NCBI RefSeq assembly: GCF_029784135.1
Contig: NC_073746.1
Location: 183,339,983 to 183,403,982, forward strand
Source: Toxorhynchites rutilus septentrionalis
Taxonomy: Eukaryota; Arthropoda; Insecta; Diptera; Culicidae
Reading direction: 5' to 3'
DNA length: 64,000 nucleotides
Shown piece after piece: positions 46,260 through 56,059 of the stretch. The position numbers and the translations under genes were made by a program. Positions within the stretch are counted from its first letter, which is position 1. The number at the start of each line of letters is the position of its first letter. The notes under the pieces were generated by a model that saw only the letters and a list, made by a program, of their open reading frames with translations, was not told where the DNA came from and made no database searches.

Positions 46260-48824
46260 CAACCAATCGCTTTCTGTTGGTGTATTATAAAAATGTCAGG
46301 GGACTGCGCACCAAAACGAACGAGCTTCGACTAATGCTTTCCAGCTGCGATTACGACATTCTTGTGCTGACAGAAACATGGCTTGGACCTGACATCGTTG
46401 ATAGCGTTGATAGCGTCATCAGACTACCATATTTTCAGATGCGATCGAAGTGATTCTACAAACGAATTATCAAGAGGTGGCGGAGTGCTTTTTGCCGTCA
46501 AGATGATCCATCAATGCAGCGCAATCCCTGCGGACAATTGTGATCAGCTCGAACAAACAATTATCCGTATCAAGTTAGCAAACCGCTCACTCTATGTTGT
46601 CGGAATATACCTCAGGCCATCGTCATGTGCAGACGAATATATTTTGCACACAAATGCAATCCAGGACGTATACGACAACGCAACAAACGCTGATATTGTT
46701 CTAGCATTAGGCGACTACAACTTACCAGACCTTCATTGGAAATTTGACGATGATATAAACGGATATCTACCCGTGAACGCATCAACAGAGCAAGAGATTT
46801 TGCTGATCGAATCAATATCCGCTATTGGTCTTGTTCAGACGAATGGACTACGAAACGTGAATGGAAGAATGTTCGACTTAGCGTACGTCAACATTCCTGA
46901 TTATGTCGAGAATTTTAGCCTCTCACTTCCACTCTTAAGATTAGATGAGCACCACAAGCCGTTCATTCTAAGACTCGACACTCAGTTTACTGTGCAAAGT
47001 TACAGTGACGCTCTGGCGGAAGCCACGGACTTTGACTTTAGGAGATGCGACGTCAGCTTACTGAGAAATGAACTTTCGACAATTGACTGGGCACAACGCT
47101 TGAGCTGTACTTCAGTGGATGAAACTGTGGCTGCTTTTTATGCTACGCTACATAACATTTTCGCTAAACTTGTGCCACGCCGCAAAAAATATACTTCCAT
47201 TGTTACTCGTAAACCTTGGTGGACGCCAGAGCTCCGTTACTTCCGCAACAAGCTTCGTAAGTCCCGCAACCGATTCTTTAGAGCCAGATCTGAAGAAAAT
47301 AGCAACGCCGTACGACTAATCGAAAGTGAATATAATGTTCTCCTTAGGGGGTCTCCGTAGCCACATTGGTTGCGCGTTCGTTTAGTAAGCGATCGATCAT
47401 GAGTTCAAAACTCAGGGCCCTCATTGACCATCTTTGTGTTGTTACAGAATAACTACGTCCACGCAACAATCATCAGTGATGGAAATCGATCCACGGTCGA
47501 AATAAGATCGATTCATCCATACAACTGCTCTGCTTTGCAAGAAACATCGGACTGCTGTTCTATAAATAACTCAACAATGATCAATCAACTGTCTCCGCTG
47601 TCCGGTCTAACTGGATAATGGAAGAACAGATAGAAAACTCTTACGCCTAAATGGCTACTGTGTGAATGTGTACCATATGCAATGGTATAGAAGAGAAAAA
47701 CTCTAACGCCGAAAAATGGCAATTGTGTAATGTGCTAATTATAGATATGATAAATATGTGACATGTACACGATTCAAATTCGGCTCTGTTACAGTTAAAA
47801 TACTAATGAGCCTAAAATAATAAACAAAAAGGGATAAAAAAAAAAAATGTTCTCCTGAGGACAACATATGCAGCGTACGTAGATAGACTTTAAACAGGTT
47901 TGAAGCGGAACCCGTCATCATTTTGGGCTTTTGTTAGATCTCAAAAATCATCGAAACGCATTCTATGCAATGTAGAATACGAAGGACGCAGAGCAAGCAC
48001 AGCCAAGGAAGCTGCAATTCTGTTTGCTGAATTCTTCAAGTGTTTTCAGCATCACCTCTCCTGTATCCAACTCGAAAACAAGTCGTCTTACAGCTTTACA
48101 TGATGTGCACCTACCACATTTTCGTTTTTCTGCCAGAGACGTTTTTGAAGCGCTGAACGATCTTGACGCCTCCAAAGGACCCGGTGTGGATGGATTGGCG
48201 CCGTTCATTGTCAAGAGGTGTGCAGGTTGCACCTATAGTGTTAATTTTTAAATCGCTCATTAGCCGAGTGTACGTTTCCGTCGATGTGGAAAAGTGCAAG
48301 GTGGTCCCAATCCACAAAGCAGGAAGCATAAATCTCGTTGACTACCGTGGAATATCGATACTTTGTTGTCTGGGCAAAGTTTTCGAAACAGTCGTCCATC
48401 GTTTTCTGAACAATGCTGCTAAACCTCTAATCAGCGAGTTTCAGCATGGTTTCGTCGAGCGTCGTTCAACAACGACCAACCTGATGGAATATTGTAACAT
48501 ACTATTCCCTGCAGTAGAATCCCGTTGTCAAGTAGATTCAATCTACGTGACTTCTCGAAGGCTTTTGCCGTGGTTCCGCATACCCTTGTAGTCGACAAAC
48601 TTTTAGTTCTGGGCTTCCCAAGTTGGATAGATGATTGGTTAAGGTCCTATCTTACTGGGCGGTTAGCTTTCGTACAAGTGGATCACGAAGTCTCTGCACC
48701 GTTCGATGTTACATCTGGAGTTCCTCAAGGAAGCGTACTCGGGTCTCTCATCTTTATTCTATATGTAAACGATCTCGCCCACCGTCTGTCATCGAGAAAA
48801 TTATTCTTCGCAGACGATCCTTAA
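46260..48824 (+). pseudogene. jockey-type LINE ORF2 (endonuclease + RT)
   Basis: N-terminal endonuclease: VYYKNVRGLRTKTNELRLML, LTETWLGPDIVDS, then after a shift DYHIFRCDRSDS, NELSRGGGVLFAV, LGDYNLPDLHW, FDLAYVN and DEHHKPFIL. Linker: KPWWTPELRYFRNKLRKSRN. After a SINE insertion it resumes with LKRNPSSFWAFVRSQ. RT: ALNDLDASKGPGVDGLAP, KVVPIHKAGSINLVDYRGIS, GFVERRSTTTNLMEY, DFSKAFAVVPHTLVVDKLL, SGVPQGSVLGSLIFILYVND and FADD at the very end. At least four shifts or stops are present. The thumb and everything 3' of FADD are missing. Confidence 0.9.
47345..47846 (+). mobile_element. tRNA-derived SINE (family A), full form
   Basis: The head TAGGGGGTCTCCGTAGCCAC has A- and B-box-like segments. The unique middle includes cgaaataagatcgattcatc, the tail has attcggctctgttacagtta and a final A-run. 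An exact 10-bp duplication, ATGTTCTCCT, flanks it (47335-47344, 47847-47856). Removing it restores the frame LL-RTTYAAYVDRL of the surrounding LINE. Confidence 0.95.
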
Positions 48825-49095
48825 TATCACCTATCGTCAGGGGTGGTACATCGTCGTTGTTCACTGCACCGGTGTAGTCCTCCTCAACGCCGTTTTGGTC
48901 CCTGTCTGCGCGCTGTTTAGGTGTTCATCGTAGTGCTGCCTCCACCATTCGATCACCTCGCGTTCGTTCGTCAAGATGCCTCCTTCCTTGTTCCTGCACA
49001 TAGCGACCCGCGGCACAAAGCCTCTGTGCGAGGTGTTTGAAGAACCGGTAGGTCGCCTCCTTGTCTCTGAATGTCAGCAGAAACCCGGACCACGT
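48825..49095 (-). pseudogene. RTE-like LINE, coding fragment
   Basis: On the minus strand: YRFFKHLAQRLCAAGRYVQE, then after a shift a LTNEREVIEWWRQHYDEHLN-like run and SAQTGTKTAL. This is the pre-RT segment of RTE-type (JAM1-like) ORF2. It is cut off by the jockey-type LINE at 48824. The flank TCACCTTG (49092-49099) versus TCGCCTTA (45731-45738) may be the target duplication within the BEL element. Confidence 0.7.
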
Positions 49096-49425
49096 AACTC
49101 TTCTCACCTTGATGATCGCGGCGGAAGGGATAATCAACTCTAGATCGTTGTCATTCGAACCGCTGGAGGCAGAAACTCAAGAAGCTTTCACGCCGAATCA
49201 TTTTTGTTTTCTATTGAGCTTGCGAGCATTTGCTCAACCTCAGAAACATATCTCAGAATGTCCTGAATCTTTTCGAACCAACTGGAGGCTGACGACGAAC
49301 CTGGTGAATTTGTTTTGGAGCAGCTGGCTACGATACATCTCCCGTACCAAGGCCGTACCAAGTGGAAGTAGCCGAAAATCGAAGACTTAGCTGACGTCGT
49401 GGATCTGTCAGTCCGGGATGGATGG
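49096..49425 (+). pseudogene. BEL/Pao integrase region, second part
   Basis: It resumes LMIAAEGIINSRSLSFEPLE, AETQEAFTPNHF, then ESFRTNWRLTTNLVNLFWSS and WLRYISRTK. Next is TKWK..KIEDLADVVDLSVRDGWL, the C-terminal domain where D-x-V-x-x-x-D and WLRG are usual. It continues the core interrupted at 45733; about 20 residues between the two parts are unaccounted for. No LTR was identified beyond it. Confidence 0.85.
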
Positions 49426-49429
49426 CTTT

Positions 49430-51335
49430 GAGGACAGATGAAATTGTGATTTTGCTATGGCAGCCAGTTAGTTACTGCTCTGCTACCGTGCAGTTAGGAC
49501 ACGAGCAAAATCGTTTGCTTCAGAATGTATTCTCAGAAGAATATGCTAAAGCATGCTTTGTGCAGAGCTTGCACTGGAGCGCAGATGCAAAGCAGAAGAG
49601 GCGCAAGTGTAACAGAGATTTGAACAGCGATTATCATGCGAGTCTCGCTCCGGCCGGCTGATAGTCGAAGGAGACAGAAATCCCTTTCCCTGGAAATGAC
49701 ACAACCAAGCATGTACTGGGATTCATGATCACCCTATTCAATCTATATATTCAAATGCCTAAAAATAATATTTCAACGGGCGGTTTCGGGATTCATGGAC
49801 GCGTAGTATACTGTCGGTAAGTATTCGTCGTATTTGTGAGTAATTCACTGCATAAAATTCACTAAAAATTTCACACTGAATGAAATAATTCCGTAGTCCT
49901 ACGTCAATAATGCGGTCGAGGTCTTGGAATATAATTTTTATTTTTTTTCTCGTATTTATGTGTATGAATGAAACTTTTGTGTAAATTCTTTCGACTCCGA
50001 TGTGTAAATTACGTGATCAGGAACAATCCTCAGTCACGGATTCCACCTAACCCGCTATGACCCTCTGTAATGTTCGAACCGGTATTATACGAAATATCCC
50101 CAGCTTACACATTTAATGATATCCTCGAAAAATTCTCTTCACCAGTCCCATTTTATGCGGATGTTCGGATTGAAACAATCTAAATGCTTGCTATTTTGTA
50201 TGCAAAAATAAAATAATTCCTTGTATTTTCAATTTATATAAGACAATATTCTAAGCTGCATTGCTTACAAAAACAAACTAAATCTTAAACGAATTGAAGT
50301 ACCGCTTGAATATGTTTCTCTTAATAACTCTACGATTTCTTACTTTAGCATTACTTTCTATGAGACAAAAAATCGAGATAATCAGTTACTTCAATTTCGT
50401 AGATATCTTTCTAGCCAGAAACTAATCCTTCCATAGTTTCCATGAACATGCTATTACTACTATATTGCTTCGAAAATTCGCTGCTATATTCAAGAAGGTA
50501 AACAAAATGAGTATGAAAACAAAACATGATATACAATGCACTTAAAAGATATAATTTACAGAATACTAAAAAAAAAAAGATTCTGGAACAAATAGACAAA
50601 GAGTAGAGATAGGAGTAGGAGCATCTTAAACAGTACGCGATTCGAAGATTTCGTCTTATTGATTATAGATGGTCATTGATGCCACCAACAATGGCAACCG
50701 CATGCGGTTGCTTTATTTATTTTTGAATTTCTGGTTTAAAACTGTTGGTGTATATCATGTTCTCATGAGCACTATTTTCTTCTTACATCGACTATAGTTG
50801 TGATCAGAGTTCCAGTGGAAACTTACCTTTCGTGAAAGTTTCTCTGAAAGCCAAAACCAAATTTAAATATACAATACACATATGCTTATGTTTCCCCGGG
50901 AGGGAATCACTCGTTCATTCAATCTCAACTACGTTTATTTACAGTAAAATGTTTATCGCTTTCGAAACGCGGAAAAGGAGACAGAGTAACGCTACTGGAA
51001 CAGTTCAACTTTGCTTCTGTATGATTTTCTGGACTACCTCTGTTTATGACGAATTCCTTCAATTCGTTCTCTGGAGCGACTCACATACATTCATTTTACT
51101 GTTTCATTTCTTAAACGTCGATCGTGTCAAATGTTATAGGTATATTGTTTCAATGATCATATGCGGGCATAACTAGTTGAAACTTTTTTTTTCTGACAGC
51201 TTACTTTCGCGTTTCGTATTTTTTATTGTGTGTTTTTTTTCATTCTCCTGTTTACCTTCGCCAATTAGTGATAATAGTCGTTTACAAATATATTATGCAA
51301 TTACACTACTCTTCAGTTGGTCTGTTAAGACTCAC
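49430..51335. other. Mostly unrecognised, low-repeat DNA
   Basis: 49430-49700 may be further decayed BEL sequence. A palindrome-family end lies at 49892-49930. From about 49950 to 51330 I see no transposon and no conserved frame. Because a candidate exon follows on the minus strand, this stretch could be intron or 3' region of the same gene. Confidence 0.35.
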
Positions 51336-51438
51336 CGTTGCCGCTATCGTCACCATCGGCGAAAGAATCTATCGACCCTTGATCGTCATCTTCGGTGTCC
51401 AAATCGTAATCATCGTCGTAGAAGTCTGTCATGTCGAG
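51336..51438 (-). CDS. Candidate host exon, acidic protein
   Basis: On the minus strand a polypyrimidine run and TTCTTGTTACAG (acceptor at 51440-51439) precede a 103-base open segment that ends at a strong GTGAGT donor (51335-51330). Translation in frame: LD, then MTDFYDDDYDLDTEDDDQGS, IDSFADGDDSGN, leaving one base for the next codon. The ATG is codon 3, so this may be the first coding exon after a leader exon. The protein is very acidic and I do not recognise it. No neighbouring exons were found, so it could also be a chance match of splice signals to a GAC/GAT-rich tract. Confidence 0.45.
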
Positions 51439-51499
51439 CTGTAACAAGAAAAAAAAATTACTCTTCCTGACGAATATAGTCTAAGATTGACAAGGGAAT

Positions 51500-51895
51500 C
51501 ATTATAGTTAACCATAAAAACAAACTACGTCTTTTATTTCTGTACCGGGGTGTATGTTTCGAAAACGAAAGCGTGACAGGTTTTAAAAGTTTATGAACTG
51601 CACTGGTATAAAAATCACTTCATTCGGAAGATTAAATGTCTAGTATTTATATGATTGTTTATTATAGACTCGAAAAATTGGTTCAATAGCTTGAAAAATG
51701 CTCTGAAAACAGCTATATAGGCTATTGAAATCACATAAATCCTTATATAAACTGGCGCCCGCCCGGAAATTCATTGAATTGTGATTGGAAAGAGACGGGA
51801 ACATGGACTCGTTCAGTCGCTTAAACACTATGCTCTTCTCTCCCAATTCCATTTATTTTCTGCAGACCGACCGAACGGAGCGTTTACCGAAAAAC
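51500..51895 (+). repeat. Palindrome-family repeat with promoter-like module
   Basis: It shares the GACGTAGT-related edge (aactacgtcttttatttctg, ccgggg), cgaaaacgaaagcgt, cattcggaagattaaatgtc and the promoter module (51690-51775). Then come ggaaagagacgggaac and cgcttaaacactatgctctt with ctctcccaattccatt. The last phrases recur at 52880-52925 and, inverted, at 63570-63640. Confidence 0.65.
51744..51775 (+). promoter_or_regulatory. Repeat-borne TATA + initiator
   Basis: TATATAA at 51744-51750 and TCATT at 51771-51775 (A at 51773) are 29 bases apart, canonical for an arthropod core promoter. The region upstream, gaaaacagctatataggcta with ttgaaatcac, is shared with the other modules. A near copy at 52258-52289 has TATATAA and GCATT at the same spacing. 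Confidence 0.5.
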
Positions 51896-51919
51896 GGAGT
51901 GTAGGTGACAGTTCGATAC

Positions 51920-52290
51920 AGATTGTTTACAAATGGTGACATTGGCTATGAATTCGATAGAGGAGGAAATAAAAATTTTGATATGGTGTAGAGAATATTC
52001 CACCATATCAAAGAAACCATATTGTTTGATGAAAGCAGGAGTTTTGATATCATTTGTTGACGAATGCCACAGTCGATCGATGATTCTAATTGGAGGGGAG
52101 GGAGGTGTTTTTGTGCTGGGTATTTTCGAGGAGAAATCGATTCCTTTTTTCCTTTCCATAAAATGGCTAAGAGTTTTATGTTTATTAATTGACTCGAAAA
52201 CTTGTTTCAATAGCTTAAACATTGCTTTGAAAACAGGCTAATGAAATCACAAATCTGTATATAAACTGGTGCCCGCTCCGAAATGCATTT
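51920..52290 (+). repeat. Palindrome-family repeat, second local copy
   Basis: It contains gagaatattccaccatatca, gaatgccacagtcgatcg, gtgctgggtattttcgagg and a second promoter module. It is then broken by the ITmD37E fragment and resumes at 52876 with gtctcgctagctcgccaaac, actatgttcttctcttc. So the transposon fragment is younger than this repeat. Confidence 0.65.
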
Positions 52291-52721
52291 CGGCAATGCG
52301 GCTTCGTCAGCATTTCGGTGTACAGCTTCCGGGCTCGCGTCTTCCCCACCATGTTTTGCCTTTCGTCGCGGTTAGGAGCCTTCTGAACCTTGTATGTACG
52401 CAGGCCCTCCCGCTGCTTGGTCCGCTGGACGAATGAACTTAACAAATTCAGCTTGTTGGCGACATCCCGGACCGAACTTCTCGGATCACGTATAAACTGC
52501 TTAACTACGCGCCTTTGATCTTTTTCACTGACGGAGCATCCATTTTTGCCGTTCTTCACCTTCCGGTCGATGGTTAGGTTCTCGAAGTATCGTTTTAGTA
52601 CTCTGCTGAACGTGGATTGGACGATTCCCAGCATCTTACCGATGTCCCGATGTGACAACTCCGGATTCTCGAAATGAGTGCGCAGGATTAATTCACGGCG
52701 CTCTTTTTCGTTCGACGACAT
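52291..52721 (-). pseudogene. ITmD37E transposase, N-terminal half
   Basis: A clean ATG start gives MSSNEKERRELILRTHFENP, ELSHRDIGKMLGIVQSTFSR (first HTH), TIDRKVKNGKNGCSVSEKDQ, DPRSSVRDVANKLNLLSSFV (second HTH), then KVQKAPNRDERQNMVGKTRA, RKLYTEMLTKPHC. These are the two DNA-binding helix-turn-helix units and the pre-catalytic linker of mosquito ITmD37E transposases. The frame is open for about 143 codons, then runs into flanking repeat; the DDE-type core is absent. It is the least decayed transposase piece in the window. Confidence 0.88.
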
Positions 52722-52873
52722 TTTTCCAAATTTACGAAAAATTGACAGTGAAGCATGGCCAACGTGATCTATACACTCTTATCTGATTATAAGCGAAAGC
52801 TGAAGATATAATTCCTAAAAATTAAATTTCTACAGCGTTTTTTCCGTGATGCAATTTGATGTGACACACCCTT
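52291..52873 (-). mobile_element. ITmD37E-type transposon, 5' half
   Basis: The 5' end lies near 52873, where ctacagcgttttttccgtga and tgtgacacaccctt form the outer terminal segment. A similar ctacagcg..caccctttag phrase at 54170-54192 is probably another end. The leader and N-terminal half of the transposase follow; the 3' half is missing. It is inserted in a palindrome-family repeat. Confidence 0.75.
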
Positions 52874-53159
52874 TAGTCTCGCTAGCTCGCCAAACACTAT
52901 GTTCTTCTCTTCAAATCCCATTTCATTTCTACTGTCGGACTGAACGGAGTCGCATGTTTCGGTGAAAGCAGAATTTCTATTATCGCACTCTGCCTGCTAT
53001 TGAGTACAAGAGCAGAGGGTCCAAAGCCGCAAACCAGGATGGTTGTAATAGCTGTTATCCATGGTTATTATGCAAAGAAAGAAATGGATAAACTCCTAAT
53101 CATATCCCTCACCACAGGGAATCCTGATTGTTATCTCTCCCCACTAAAAAAATCCCTTC

Positions 53160-53400
53160 CATGATATTCGCTAGGGAACCACGCTATAGAGGCGACCTTT
53201 CTGGCCTTCGGGCGGCGGATATCACACTAACATTCCTTCCCTTCCCCTGGTGACTGTAAGGACGTGGCCGGCGTTATTGACTATTTGAAGCTCGATTCAT
53301 CGAAACATGCAAAATGTGAATGATTTGCTACTCCCAAGCGTCGTTCGGTGTATTCTTTGTGCAATTTCGCTAGTTCATGTGAATCACGGAAAACAATTAC
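53160..53400 (+). repeat. Dispersed repeat, inverted partner of 2490-2690
   Basis: See the partner: ggaaccacgctata, gaggcgacc, ctggccttcgg, taacattccttcccttcc and gtaaggacgtggccggc are in inverted order relative to 2490-2690. The text after it (attgactatttgaagctcg) also matches. Confidence 0.65.
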
Positions 53401-53439
53401 GAAGTGTACAGTCTACCCAAGCGGCGCTGTCAATCAATG

Positions 53440-53680
53440 ATTCCAACTGTCGGGGCTTGGAGAGGAGGTATTGTTTGCGCTGGGTATTTCCGAGGTGGAA
53501 TCGATTCCGCCTGTTAATAATTCTTTTCCGGCCAAACGAAGTGATATGATAATCACTTTATTCTAAAGTTGAAATGTCTAAGAGCTATATGCATGTTACT
53601 TATTGATTGCTAAGCCATCGGTAGTCCTACGTGTACCCTGCGGTCATATCACAGATAAAACCCACTTCTAAATTTTCAGT
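53440..53680 (-). repeat. Palindrome-family repeat end and module
   Basis: gcgctgggtatttccgagg, gaatcgattccgcctg and ggccaaacgaagtgatatga match 28440-28530. The terminus at 53614-53672 reads aagccatcggtagtcctacg with a ctgcggtcatatcacag run, the inverted form of the ends at 15697, 26757 and 63062. Confidence 0.65.
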
Positions 53681-53919
53681 CTTTTGTAAAGGGTCATCCA
53701 TTAGCGACTTGACAGTTCTGTGTCTTCGTGTGAACGAACCATTAAAACATTTTAATGATCTGTGAATGTCAAAACGTTAGTTAAACTAAACATTTTCATC
53801 GTTGTGAAGTACACGAACGAGCAACGCCTAAAAATCATTAAAAATTACTACCGGAATCGGTGGTTGCAACTTTAAGAACGCGGGCTCCAATTTTCGGCCG
53901 TAGTAATCGTCCAATCCGC

Positions 53920-54015
53920 GGAGACGATCTGGAGTAGTAGTAACATCCGTACCTCTCACGCTAAAGGTCACGAGTTCAATGCTCACTCCCAACATTCTTC
54001 CGAAATGAAAGCTAA
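53920..54015 (+). mobile_element. SINE family B, 5' fragment
   Basis: GGAGACGATCTGGAGTAGTA, cctctcacgctaaaggtcac and gagttcaatgctcactccc match the head and box B region of the intact copy at 55560. The tail is absent. Divergence is higher, so it is older. Confidence 0.75.
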
Positions 54016-54439
54016 GTAAGGCCAGATAATCTTAGGGCCCTCGTGTTGCTTCAACAGAGGAAGCAGACGCCTTTGTAGACACTCCTTGAGGTAGATACAG
54101 TGTAACAATACACTCTAAACTATTTCTACCCAAATTTTTTCAAGAGAAAATACCCAATGAGTAATTTTCTACAGCGTGGGGCACCCTTTAGTGGAAAATT
54201 GGGTCCAACGAATCGATCGCTGTTAACGGGCCAGTAACCCAGTCCTTCAGTAGATTGTTCCGGCTCTGCCTGCGTGAAAAGGTATGTAAAATATCATATA
54301 AAATGCGTGTAAAGTGCACAATAATGCAAAAGGTGCTCTGGGGGGAAGACGGACCATTTTCAACGGGGTAAAAGCGCCACACGCTGTGATATTGAATGAT
54401 TTTCATATCAAATAAAATACCATCTTTTTGCTCGTCTCT

Positions 54440-54840
54440 TTACAAACAAATGCCACGAAAGTTCCTAAGGAAATAGTCGCGGATGCAATGGACGTTGGAT
54501 AAGCTGTATATGGCTAAAGCAGCAGTGGATAGCGGCATGTCCATCAGGACAGCATCAGTCACTTTCGAAATTCCTAGAACCACCAACAAATCAAAGGTAA
54601 TAAACCAACGACGATGAAGCTCGGATCCATTGATCCAGTTTTTACCACTACTCAGAAACAAGAACTGGAGGAGCATTTGCTGCAGCTGGAGAATCGATTC
54701 TATGCCACCACAATGCGAGATGTCAAGGAACTGGCATTCGAGCTGACTGAACGAACAGCATATCCAATCGGAACTAGAAATACCTACTTCACTTCACGTG
54801 AACAGATTTTGAGAAATTTTAGACCCACGTAGACACGTGG
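54440..54840 (+). pseudogene. pogo-class (pipsqueak HTH) transposase fragment
   Basis: Frames give LDKLYMAKAAVDSGMSIRTA, SVTFEIPRTT (pipsqueak HTH: A-V..G-MS-x-R-x-A..F-x-IP), then KLGSIDPVFTTTQKQELEEH, LLQLENRFYATTMRDVKELA and FELTERTAYPI. The latter is the R-x-G-x-x-P-x-LT..E-x-EL..RF-x-x-T..DV-x-x-LA signature of jerky/pogo-like proteins. No DDE core remains. A GGGGGAAGACGGACC terminus at 54341 probably is its left end. Confidence 0.75.
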
Positions 54841-55139
54841 TAAATTGATTTGATTGACATGATTTGTTTACGGATGTTGTTTAGTTGAAATTTTGACTAT
54901 TTTCTCTTTGTATTGTGCAAATACTCTTGATGTGGAATGGAAAGCGCAGCAAGAATAATCCAGAGCCCAACGTATCAACAAAGGTTAAACACAATGAAAT
55001 CCGAACACATTAAAAACGTCATAAAGGCATTTTTTGAGTTTTTTTTAATTTCCCTGAATCAAGCGAATAGAGTTACACTATGCATAGGTTGTCAGAAAAA
55101 GATCATTTCCGAATTCCACGCTGTGTGACGTTCTAAAAG

Positions 55140-55970
55140 GATTCTGGGAAAGCCTGACCAACGCCTGAAGACCCGGAAGTTGCTGTCAGCGACAAAGTGG
55201 CGAAAAAGACAACCGGCTCGTAGTCCTACATCCAAAAAAGAGAGCCGGATTAAAAAGTTTTAAGACCCCGTTTGTGCCGGACAAGAATAAAAAGCAGAAT
55301 TTGGAGGTAAAAAAGGAAGCTCCAGGAAACTGTACGAAAATTTGTTAACAAAATATGATTGCGTGATTATGCTATGTCTAGCAGTTTACGATCAAATTGC
55401 TGGGCAGGAATTTTATACATCAATTGACCGCAAGAATGCCATGGAAGGATGCAAAATCGAGAAGTCGAAAATTCCCAAAAACTTCCTTGTTTGGTAAACA
55501 ATATGGATGCTGAATTGTGGTTGTGGAATTAAAAGAATAACTTTTGTTACATTTGGGATGGAGGCGATCTGGCGTAGTGGTAACATCCATGCCTCTCACG
55601 CTAAAGGTCACGAGTTCAATTCTCACTCCCGACATTCTTCCAAAAATGGAAGTAAAAGTGACGAACCAGCCTAATGAGTTGAAAATCACTATAATACAGA
55701 TAATAAAAAAAAAAAAAACATTTGGGATCATCAAATTTTTCAGAAGGAGCACCTACGGAAGAGACTACGGTCTGTTCTGGAGCAGCATGAAGGGCATTGT
55801 CTCGCCGAGCCTGGGAAGCTGCCAACACTGTCATTATACAGTGGTACAACGAAAAAGGTGTTACACTTGTTCTCAAGGAGTTGAATCCGGCTAACACGCC
55901 GGAACTAAGACCAATTGTTAACCACATAAAGATTGTACTCGAAAAAATGCAACATTTTCTTTCGTGTATG
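55140..55970 (+). pseudogene. ITmD37E transposase relic split by a SINE
   Basis: Before the SINE: FKTPFVPDKNKKQNLEVKKE, LYENLLTKYDCVIM, QIAGQEFYTS, SKIPKNFLVW. The expected MDDETY is replaced by unrelated residues (MLCLAVY), so the first Asp is lost. After the SINE: KEHLRKRLRSVLEQHEGHC, then WYNEKGVTLVLKELNPANTP, ELRPIVNHIKIVLEK, with IVNH in place of IEKYW, losing the Glu. The C terminus is cut. Confidence 0.75.
55560..55717 (+). mobile_element. SINE family B, intact copy
   Basis: GGAGGCGATCTGGCGTAGTG (A box), cacgagttcaattctcact (B box), then a short body and gttgaaaatcactataatac followed by an A-run. An exact 11-bp duplication, ACATTTGGGAT, flanks it (55549-55559, 55718-55728). The tail phrase is also found at 45915-45955 without a tRNA-like head, hinting that it was taken from a LINE. 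Confidence 0.92.
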
Positions 55971-56059
55971 AATTTTATTGTATGGGTAAAAAATTATGAA
56001 AATTTTGGGTAAAACTAGTTTAGAGTGCAATGTTTACATATGCAAAATTTCGTCACAAT

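Larger units (their letters stand above)
54111..56027. mobile_element. Mosaic element bracketed by CACTCTAAACTA inverted repeats
   Basis: CACTCTAAACTATTTCTACC, caaatttttt at 54111 matches, inverted, aaaattttgggtaaaactag, tttagagtg ending at 56027. Between these ends are pieces of at least two unrelated transposases and a SINE. The left flank is TA; the right flank is CA, so a TA duplication is not proven. Confidence 0.55.

Noticed and set aside
50832..51176. 114-codon plus-strand ORF
   Set aside because: It begins at GTG, is rich in hydrophobic and aromatic residues from AT-rich codons, and has no recognisable family.
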